A stretch of 13,038 nucleotides of DNA from an uncultured Chitinophagaceae bacterium. Its GTDB lineage: Bacteria > Bacteroidota > Bacteroidia > Chitinophagales > Chitinophagaceae. Made by a program: the position numbers and the translations under genes. The stretch covers positions 1 to 13,038 of the forward strand of contig CAKSVK010000102.1 of assembly GCA_934502905.1 (NCBI GenBank), written 5' to 3'. The notes below the pieces were generated by a model that did not search any database, was not told the DNA's origin, and was given only the letters and a program-made list of their open reading frames with translations. Shown in pieces: positions 1 to 5,445 of the stretch. The number at the start of each line of letters is the position of its first letter. The first letter of the stretch is position 1.

Positions 1-67
1 GGAGAAGAGGAGCATTTGTGATATGGATGCCGAGCATTAGTACTTCCGTTTGTTTTTATGCTGTCGT

Positions 68-161
68 TTGTCATCCTGAGCCTGCGAAGGATCTGTGCAT
101 GGTTTATAAAAGTGAAGGCGGATTACCTTCGGGATAAAGTCCCCATACCTCGGAATGACAA
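68..161. repeat. Dispersed-repeat-like intergenic element with imperfect terminal inverted repeats
   Basis: The ends are TTGTCATCCTGAG (68-80) and CTCGGAATGACAA (149-161). The second reads TTGTCATTCCGAG on the other strand, so the 13-bp ends match at 11 positions. The left end continues into a GCGAAGGATCT stretch. From general knowledge, such TCATCCTGAG...CGAAGGATCT / GGAATGACA segments are common multicopy intergenic repeats in Bacteroidota and some other bacteria; only one copy is visible here. Inside is a short hairpin (GAAGG 114-118 with CCTTC 126-130). It lies just past the 3' end of the leftward operon and could help end its transcripts. No coding region is supported in bases 1-183; one frame stays open from base 3 to about 134, but it runs through the repeat and has no recognisable protein. 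Confidence 0.6.
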
Positions 162-183
162 GTAAAGGAAAATGGATAAGGTT

Positions 184-468
184 TTATTTTCCCAGGTAAC
201 CCTGCAGGGCTTTTACATAATCGTCGAATGCCTGAATGCCTTTGGCGGTGATCCTGCAAAGCGTCTGGGGGTAATTGTCTTTAAATCTTTTTTCTACTTC
301 GATGTACCCGGCGTCTTTCAGTTTCTGCACCTGCACGCTCAGGTTGCCTGCCGTGGACTTTGTTTTTTCACGCAGAAAGGTAAACTCTGCTTCTTTAACA
401 CTTATCAGCAGAGACATAACAGCCAGCCGTAGCTGTGAATGTAATATAGGGTTCAGGTCCTTAAACAT
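184..468 (-). CDS. HTH_34-type winged-helix transcriptional regulator (MarR/ArsR-like), 94 aa
   Basis: This is a small cytoplasmic DNA-binding protein made almost entirely of one winged helix-turn-helix domain. Residues 5-22 (LNPILHSQLRLAVMSLL) form the first helix. Residues 28-52, containing FTFLREKTKSTAGNLSVQ and then VQKLKDAGYIEV, are the helix-turn-helix with the recognition helix. The segment up to about residue 75, ending in LCRITAKG, is the wing. This pattern matches the HTH_34 family (PF13601), whose length is also about 80-100 residues. It has no sensor domain, so any signal must come from dimerisation, a ligand in the domain interface or a partner. Its ATG overlaps the stop of the membrane-protein gene by 8 bp (461-468), which suggests translational coupling. 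As the last gene of the operon it is the obvious candidate to bind the palindromes at 4106-4131 and autoregulate. The family call is solid; the target is inferred. Confidence 0.9.
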   Translation of the reverse strand: MFKDLNPILHSQLRLAVMSLLISVKEAEFTFLREKTKSTAGNLSVQVQKLKDAGYIEVEKRFKDNYPQTLCRITAKGIQAFDDYVKALQGYLGK

Positions 469-1129
469 CCGCCTGCTTTAATTGATGGAGATACTTTTTC
501 CTTAACATCCAGCCGGGTATGAGCCATCCTGAAACAGCCGAGAGCGCGCTTAACAGCATATCTGACTTGAATTCGGTAAACAGGGAAACAGCAAAGCATA
601 CATATATGATAATTGCTCCTGTAATAAATGGATGATATCTTGTGATCAGGCCGGTAGCCAGCGTGGGGAAGCCGTAAGCCAACAAAAAAATGGAGGTGAA
701 GCTGGGAGCAAAGAGCTTAAAGGGCTTCAGTTCCCCGCTTGAAATATTTCTGGATAAAAGCTCGATGCCATTATCAGCCAGAATGCGTGGCGATATGTGA
801 TAAGTGACGTTCCAGTAAAGTATTATGCCGATGATCGTAACAATATATACCAGCCAGATCACATCTATGGCAGATCCTGCATGCGTTTTTACCGTTTTTC
901 GCTTATTCTCTTTTGTGATAAGCCATATATGTGGTGCCACAGCCAGAAAGGTCAGGAGCCAGATATTAAACCCGATGGAGAAGTTCCAAAATGCCTGTGC
1001 TGCACTCATCAGGCTGCAGAAGGTGATAACACTTCCCCACAGGATCAGGTAAGAACCGTTCTCATGATAATGGCTTTTAACTTTATTGACCATATCTGTA
1101 ATAATAGCCAGACTTTCTTTTTCGGTCAT
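461..1129 (-). CDS. Polytopic inner-membrane protein of unknown function, 222 aa
   Basis: I do not recognise a characterised family. After a charged cytoplasmic N-terminus (about 25 residues) there are about six hydrophobic segments, near residues 26-46, 52-72, 89-109, 141-162, 168-185 and 191-208. A polar loop of about 30 residues lies between helices 3 and 4, and the C-terminus is basic (RKKYLHQLKQ). No catalytic motif stands out. I chose the start at 1129 because a GGAG (1139-1142, minus strand) lies 9 nt upstream; in-frame ATGs at 1144 and 1171 would add 5 or 14 residues without obvious function. It lies 48 nt after the secreted TPR-like gene and overlaps the regulator gene, so it is probably made together with them. 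A role as membrane partner or signal transmitter for the regulator is possible but is inference only. Confidence 0.8.
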   Translation of the reverse strand: MTEKESLAIITDMVNKVKSHYHENGSYLILWGSVITFCSLMSAAQAFWNFSIGFNIWLLTFLAVAPHIWLITKENKRKTVKTHAGSAIDVIWLVYIVTIIGIILYWNVTYHISPRILADNGIELLSRNISSGELKPFKLFAPSFTSIFLLAYGFPTLATGLITRYHPFITGAIIIYVCFAVSLFTEFKSDMLLSALSAVSGWLIPGWMLRKKYLHQLKQADV

Positions 1130-1138
1130 TTGTTTTTT

Positions 1139-1142
1139 CTCC
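1139..1142 (-). promoter_or_regulatory. Shine-Dalgarno-like GGAG that decides the membrane-protein start
   Basis: On the minus strand GGAG is followed by nine bases (AAAAAACAA) and then ATG at 1129. It is the only clear Shine-Dalgarno sequence among the starts examined in this window, and it favours 1129 over the two upstream in-frame ATGs. Confidence 0.5.
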
Positions 1143-1177
1143 ATACAGTTGAAAAGATTAAAAATATTCAATTGTTT

Positions 1178-1807
1178 TTACTTCGCCTGTTGCAGCATCT
1201 GTTCTGCCACTTGTTTACCCCATGAGGGATAGAATTGTTTTGGCTTTTCTGCATTAAACGCTGCTACCGCTTTCTCCAGCAACGGCTTTGCCTTATCTTT
1301 TCCGCCGCCAAATTGCTCGGGTGTATTAAACAGCGCAGCACCCTGCAGGTAGATCAACCGGGGATTGTTTGGCTCAAGCGCAAGCCCTTTTTTCATCGCT
1401 TCCGTGGCTTCGGCGCCATAGGTGCCCCACCTGTTCTGGGGGTCTACCAGCATTTGCTGGGTGGCAGCCATATTACGGATGGCATATATTTCCGCATTGT
1501 CTTCAATAGCCGCCGCTCTATCGCATAGCTCCTTTATTTTACCGGCATTGGCATCCATATCTGTTTTAGGGTCGATCCAACCCATAGTTGTCAGGCACAG
1601 CGCTGAATAGTAATAAGGTAGCCATTCTGTTTTTTCTGCCTCTGCTATACGTAAAAAGGCGTCGGATAACGACCGCAGACCTGCAGGGGAATGGGTGGTA
1701 TCCATAGCCGCCAGACGGGCTTCCATTGCTTTGACATATTTGTCATGCTGGGCGGTTGCAGCGCTTGTAATAATGATCAGTGCCAGCGATGTGATGATCT
1801 GTTTCAT
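1178..1807 (-). CDS. Secreted TPR-like periplasmic protein, 209 aa
   Basis: The N-terminus (MKQIITSLALIIITSAATAQ) is a typical Sec signal peptide with likely cleavage after Ala-19 of the ATA-Q motif. There is no lipobox cysteine, so the mature protein is probably soluble in the periplasm. The rest is alpha-helical with repeat-like spacing. The clearest TPR-like unit is residues 132-160 (EATEAMKKGLALEPNNPRLIYLQGAALF in part), followed by a helix at 172-186 (KAKPLLEKAVAAF), and a degenerate unit lies near 60-110. TPR proteins are usually binding scaffolds with no enzymatic role. It follows the receptor gene by 28 nt, consistent with co-transcription, and may be a periplasmic partner of the receptor or the membrane protein. 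No named family is claimed; the fold call is moderately sure. Confidence 0.8.
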   Translation of the reverse strand: MKQIITSLALIIITSAATAQHDKYVKAMEARLAAMDTTHSPAGLRSLSDAFLRIAEAEKTEWLPYYYSALCLTTMGWIDPKTDMDANAGKIKELCDRAAAIEDNAEIYAIRNMAATQQMLVDPQNRWGTYGAEATEAMKKGLALEPNNPRLIYLQGAALFNTPEQFGGGKDKAKPLLEKAVAAFNAEKPKQFYPSWGKQVAEQMLQQAK

Positions 1808-1835
1808 GATTTTTGTTTTTGGGATGATGTTTCTA

Positions 1836-4085
1836 TTATAAATTATTGTTGATAGCTTCCTCTGTTCTGTCTACGCCGAGACTTATAAAGGCGCCGATAA
1901 AAATAAATGTCCTGGATGGCGGAACGATAGCTGCTTTCTGCTGCCCGTTATAAGAATAGTTGTATCCGAATACCTGGTTGATCCCGAAAATATTATTCAC
2001 GGAAAGCACCAGCACGGTAAATCTTTTGCTCTCCTGCTTAAAAAGATCAGGAATATAGTTCAGGCTGAAGCTCACATTGTGGTAATCCTTTGTTTGGCCG
2101 ATGTCTGTGAACCTGTAGCCGTTGCCGTCGTCCATGATATGATAATAGGGTCTGCCGCTGGCATAGGTATAGGACATATTAAACCCGGTCTTCCATTCCG
2201 TTACAAAACGTTTCATCACAAGAGAGGCCGTGTGCCGGGCGGCGAAGTTCGGCTGAACGGCATACGGAAAATTCAGGAAATCCCTTTTGGTATCCAGGTA
2301 AGAATAGGATATCCAGTAGTCCAGGTTTTTGAATGTTTTTTTATCACGCCAGAAAAACTCAATTCCTTTGGCATCGCCAAAGCCGTTGTTGCTGACTGCC
2401 GATTGCCGGTTGTTGCCGGATAACCGGGTCTTGAACAGGGCATTGTATTGCTTGTAAAAGATCTCGGTTCTGAAAGTAGTAGCACCGGTCACTTTCTGGT
2501 ACTGGGCTATATAGTGGGTCGCTTTGGCAAAGCCGATATTGCCAGCGGCAGGCAGGTAACGTTGTTCAGGATTTTGATAAAATATGCCGTAGGCCAGGGA
2601 CACCTGGCTTTTGGGTGAGGTTTTGTAAGCCAGGGAAACTCTCGGTGCTATATTGTTTTTACCGAGCAGGGACGAGTGCTCATACCTGCCGCCCAGCTTG
2701 GCCGCAACGCTGTTGGTGAGGTATATATCGGTTTCCGCGAATGCCGCCGCGATCTGCTCACGCAGTGTGGATGTGTATTCCTGTCCGTCGTATGCTGTAT
2801 AGCGGGTGCGGTCATCCAAATGGTTATATTCGGCGCCGAAACGTATCACGGACAAGCCCGGAAGGCGTTTATCCAGCACCAGCTTTCCGTTGAAGTAGTT
2901 CCCCGGTGTGTTTACGGCAAAGTCTTTTTGTTCCAGACCTGCCGCTACTACCTGATTATGCTGCGCATCCAGCAGGGCGCCTTCTATATCGTCGTGGTTG
3001 ACGGAATAGGATAGCCCGGCGTTCAGCTTCCAGCCGTCGCCCAGGTTTTCCCGGTAGGACAGGTTATGAAACATATTGAAGTTCTTCAGCCGGAACCTTT
3101 CCTTATAACCGAGGGTATCAATGCTGCCGGTAAGGATGCCAAGCTGGTTGCTGCTGAAATAGCCATAATATTTGACAATACCGGAACCGGAGGTTTTGAT
3201 CCTGAAATTGATATCCGCTGTATGATAGGAAGGTATCTTTTCATATTCCTGCCTTTGCCTGATGGCTTTAAATGCCAGCCATAAGTTCGTATACCCGTAG
3301 CTGATACCCCAGGATGATCTTTTGTTTTTTGCGAGGTGCTGATAGCCAAAGTCTCCGCCCAGCACCGACAGCCCGATATTGCCGGAACTTTGTTCCGGAA
3401 GGTCGATGGATTCCAGGATAAGGGCAGAGGACAGCGCCTGCCCGTATAAAGCAGAATACCCGCCGGTGCTGAACACAGTTCCTTTGAAAAGGAAGGGCGA
3501 AAACCTGCCTCTTTGCGCAATGCCCGGCACGCTGCTGTAAAAGAAATTGTTGACCAGGGTGCCGTCGATAAATGTTTTTGTTTCTGTGGCGCTGCCTCCC
3601 CTCACGAACAGTCCTTCGCTCTCGCCCACCTGCTGGGCGCCGGGCAGGGTCTTTAAGGCGCCGGTCACATCGGCATTTGCCCCGGCAGTAGTAGCTATAT
3701 CAATAGAGCCAAGCACCGTTACTCTTTTCCTGTCACCCGCCTCAAAGCTGCCGGCAGTGATAACCACCGCTTTCAATTCATCTATTTTTTCCTTCAATTC
3801 AATGTCCAGCCTAATTGTGGTGTCCGCAGTCAGGTAAATTTGCTTTTCCACCCCGCGATACCCCATTGCTGTAATGGCTATTGTAAAATTTCCTTTTTCT
3901 TCGGTATGGAAGGAATAATGCCCGGAAGAATCGGTGGTCGCACCATCGTACGTGTCTTTCAGCGTGATGCTCGCGCCGGCGATCCCCCTGCTTTTTTGAC
4001 CGGTTATTTTTCCTGCAATCACAGACTGGCCCCTGGCCTGGGTCGCCAACAACATTAATAATAATACCGATAAGTACCTGGTCAC
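1836..4085 (-). CDS. TonB-dependent outer-membrane receptor with N-terminal CarboxypepD_reg-like domain, 749 aa
   Basis: This is an outer-membrane active transporter driven by TonB. Residues 1-20 are a signal peptide. Residues about 22-97 form a carboxypeptidase-regulatory-like beta-sandwich domain (GKITGQKSRGIAGASITLKD...GYRG). A TonB-box-like stretch (LKAVVITAGS) lies near 104-113. The plug spans about 118-230, with the typical VRGG, FIDGTLV, YGQALSS motifs. The remainder is a 22-strand-type barrel rich in aromatic alternating strands. There is no STN domain, so it is not expected to signal through FecR, and it is shorter than SusC-type receptors. The start is GTG at 4085: it gives MTRY followed directly by the hydrophobic signal core, whereas the next Met lies inside that core. 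It heads a four-gene operon and is divergent from fecR, with 152 nt between starts. The substrate is unknown; metal chelates, cofactors or peptides are all possible. Confidence 0.93.
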   Translation of the reverse strand: MTRYLSVLLLMLLATQARGQSVIAGKITGQKSRGIAGASITLKDTYDGATTDSSGHYSFHTEEKGNFTIAITAMGYRGVEKQIYLTADTTIRLDIELKEKIDELKAVVITAGSFEAGDRKRVTVLGSIDIATTAGANADVTGALKTLPGAQQVGESEGLFVRGGSATETKTFIDGTLVNNFFYSSVPGIAQRGRFSPFLFKGTVFSTGGYSALYGQALSSALILESIDLPEQSSGNIGLSVLGGDFGYQHLAKNKRSSWGISYGYTNLWLAFKAIRQRQEYEKIPSYHTADINFRIKTSGSGIVKYYGYFSSNQLGILTGSIDTLGYKERFRLKNFNMFHNLSYRENLGDGWKLNAGLSYSVNHDDIEGALLDAQHNQVVAAGLEQKDFAVNTPGNYFNGKLVLDKRLPGLSVIRFGAEYNHLDDRTRYTAYDGQEYTSTLREQIAAAFAETDIYLTNSVAAKLGGRYEHSSLLGKNNIAPRVSLAYKTSPKSQVSLAYGIFYQNPEQRYLPAAGNIGFAKATHYIAQYQKVTGATTFRTEIFYKQYNALFKTRLSGNNRQSAVSNNGFGDAKGIEFFWRDKKTFKNLDYWISYSYLDTKRDFLNFPYAVQPNFAARHTASLVMKRFVTEWKTGFNMSYTYASGRPYYHIMDDGNGYRFTDIGQTKDYHNVSFSLNYIPDLFKQESKRFTVLVLSVNNIFGINQVFGYNYSYNGQQKAAIVPPSRTFIFIGAFISLGVDRTEEAINNNL

Positions 4086-4101
4086 GTATATTAATTTATA
4101 A

Positions 4102-4134
4102 CAAATATAAACTAGTTTATAATATAAACTAAAT
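4102..4134 (-). promoter_or_regulatory. Bacteroidota-type promoter for the leftward receptor operon
   Basis: Reading the minus strand, TATATTTG (4109 to 4102) matches the Bacteroidota -7 consensus TAnnTTTG. About 20 nt upstream, TTTAG (4134 to 4130) is an imperfect match to the TTTG -33 element. Transcription would start near 4096, leaving a leader of about ten bases before the GTG. The -7 match is good, the -33 match weak. Confidence 0.5.
4106..4131. promoter_or_regulatory. Triple half-site operator: two overlapping perfect palindromes
   Basis: TATAAACTAGTTTATA (4106-4121) is a perfect 16-bp palindrome. TAGTTTATAATATAAACTA (4113-4131) is a perfect 9-1-9 inverted repeat. The middle half-site (4113-4121) is shared, so three TATAAACTA units alternate in direction. 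They overlap the TATATTTG element and the spacer of the receptor promoter, where a bound dimer would block RNA polymerase. The likely ligand is the HTH_34 regulator encoded at the operon's end; this assignment is inferred, the symmetry is seen. Confidence 0.7.
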
Positions 4135-4164
4135 GTATTATTAAGTATTTCTTAAATTTTTTTT

Positions 4165-4191
4165 AAAGTTCCTTGGGGGTAAAGGGACTTT
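4165..4191 (+). terminator. Terminator/attenuator-like hairpin in the fecR leader
   Basis: AAAGTTCCTT (4165-4174) pairs with AAGGGACTTT (4182-4191) over ten positions with one G-T wobble. The loop is GGGGGTA, and a T-rich stretch (TTCTTTTGTCTT) follows. Read on the plus strand it resembles an intrinsic terminator, yet no plus-strand gene ends before it; the first gene is fecR, 46 nt downstream. It could be a leader attenuator or simply a structured 5' UTR. T8 (4157-4164) lies just upstream. Confidence 0.4.
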
Positions 4192-4237
4192 TCTTTTGTC
4201 TTAAGGTAAAATGCCCTCCGGGCGGTACGATTGCTAT

Positions 4238-5317
4238 ATGACGATTGACAGAATTTGGTATATACTGGGTAAAAAGTTGTCCAACGACGCTACAAAAGAG
4301 GAACTGGCTGAGCTGGATGAGTTGCTGCGCGTTCACCCGGAACTGTGTTACCCTGTTCAGCATATTATAGACCTGTGGAACCTGGACAGACCGGAGGATA
4401 CAATGGAAGCCCGGCAGGCGCTTCAGCAGCACCTGCTGCGGTTGCAGGGGGGGGATGCGTCTGCCGACAACCCCCGCATCCCGTCAAACAGATGGAAATA
4501 CAAAATGGTCGCGGCTGCTGTGTTCCTGGTTGTTGCTTCTCTCAGCTTATATTTTATTACAGGCAATACCGGCGCTCCCCAACAATGGGTGGACCAGGCG
4601 CCTGCAAAAAGCCGGAATGAAGTTTCCACACAGCCCGGCTCTCATTCAAAAGTAGTTTTACCGGATGGCTCCAGGGTGTGGCTGAATGCGCAAAGCCGGC
4701 TGGAATATGATAAGAACTTCGATCAGGGGATCCGGGAAGTAGTGTTGGAGGGAGAGGCTTATTTTGATGTGGAAAAAGACCCTGCCCGCCCTTTTATCAT
4801 TCATACCAACAACGCTGATATTAAAGTATTGGGAACCACCTTTAACTTAAAAAGTTATAAGAAGGATGGTTACACGGAAGCCAGCTTGATAGAGGGGCAG
4901 ATTGAAGTGAGCGTGCATGACCGTCCTGACGAAAAGATCCTGATGAAGCCGGCAGAAAAGCTGGTAATAAGAGATCGTGATGTAATGCCTCCTGCTGTTG
5001 CAAAAGCAGCAACAGCTTCCCCCGCTCCTTTGATCATTGAGAGAACAAGCATCAGTTATCAGCCCGCAGACAGTACGGTGGAAGAAACCTTATGGATGGA
5101 GAACCGCCTTATTTTCAGGAACAGGTCTTTTGAAAGCATAACATCGGACCTGGAGCGGAGGTATGGCTTTGCATTTCATTTTGAAAATGAAGCGGCCAGG
5201 GACCTGCGGTTTGATGCCAACTTCAAAAATGAAACGATACTGCAGGTGCTGGAAGCGTTGAAAATGGCAAATCATTTTAATTACCAGATAAACAAAGATG
5301 TCATTTCCATAAAGTGA
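4238..5317 (+). CDS. FecR family anti-sigma factor (transmembrane sigma regulator), 359 aa
   Basis: It transmits a signal from an outer-membrane receptor to a cytoplasmic ECF sigma factor. With the start at 4238, residues 1-70 (MTIDRIWYILGKKLS...) are the cytoplasmic sigma-binding region. Residues about 90-108 (MVAAAVFLVVASLSLYFI) form one membrane helix. Residues about 130-225 are the periplasmic FecR domain, with the family motifs VVLPDGSRVWLNAQSRLEYD, GEAYFDVEKD and VLGTTFNLKSY. Residues about 285-358 are the C-terminal STN-like DUF4974 domain. An in-frame ATG at 4211 would add nine residues (MPSGRYDCY) and has an AAGG nearby, but the MTIDR... start fits the family better. No ECF sigma gene precedes it, which is unusual. 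The STN-bearing SusC 128 nt downstream is its natural partner. A run of eight G (4447-4454) lies in the coding sequence between the sigma-binding region and the membrane helix. Confidence 0.94.
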   Translation: MTIDRIWYILGKKLSNDATKEELAELDELLRVHPELCYPVQHIIDLWNLDRPEDTMEARQALQQHLLRLQGGDASADNPRIPSNRWKYKMVAAAVFLVVASLSLYFITGNTGAPQQWVDQAPAKSRNEVSTQPGSHSKVVLPDGSRVWLNAQSRLEYDKNFDQGIREVVLEGEAYFDVEKDPARPFIIHTNNADIKVLGTTFNLKSYKKDGYTEASLIEGQIEVSVHDRPDEKILMKPAEKLVIRDRDVMPPAVAKAATASPAPLIIERTSISYQPADSTVEETLWMENRLIFRNRSFESITSDLERRYGFAFHFENEAARDLRFDANFKNETILQVLEALKMANHFNYQINKDVISIK

Positions 5318-5351
5318 TAAAATACGCTTATGATCGGGATCAACAGTTCTT

Positions 5352-5395
5352 AAATGTGATATTAAACAAAACGGGAAATGCTGTCACATTTCCCG
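5352..5395 (+). promoter_or_regulatory. Two mutually exclusive hairpins in the fecR-susC spacer
   Basis: CGGGAAATG (5372-5380) pairs perfectly with CATTTCCCG (5387-5395) around a 6-nt loop. An upstream segment, AAATGTGA (5352-5359), is perfectly complementary to TCACATTT (5384-5391), which overlaps the right arm of the first hairpin, so the two pairings cannot coexist. There is no T tract after it, so it is not a classic terminator. It may set susC expression relative to fecR, stabilise the susC message, or be a bipartite protein site. I saw no TAnnTTTG promoter in this spacer. Confidence 0.4.
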
Positions 5396-5445
5396 CAGGC
5401 TAAATAAATTATTGCATGCTTTTACTTAACCATAACAATGAAAAT

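Noticed and set aside
797..1225. A 142-residue plus-strand frame spanning the membrane-protein and TPR genes
   Set aside because: It is antisense to two better supported genes and reads as random, Cys- and His-rich sequence.
3086..3520. A 144-residue open frame on the minus strand inside the receptor gene
   Set aside because: It is an alternative frame of the receptor coding sequence, with low-complexity, proline- and serine-rich translation and no recognisable domain.
4211..4237. Upstream ATG as the fecR start
   Set aside because: It adds MPSGRYDCY before the family-typical MTIDRIWYILG; the AAGG in front is only 4 nt from the ATG, so it remains possible but less likely.
5355..5388. TGTGA and TCACA as a possible CRP site
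   Set aside because: The two halves are separated by 24 bases, not the 6 of a CRP/FNR-type site; RNA pairing is the simpler reading.
5416..5445. Upstream ATG as the susC start
   Set aside because: It adds ten polar residues before the MKKSW...signal region usual for this type of SusC; neither start has a Shine-Dalgarno sequence.
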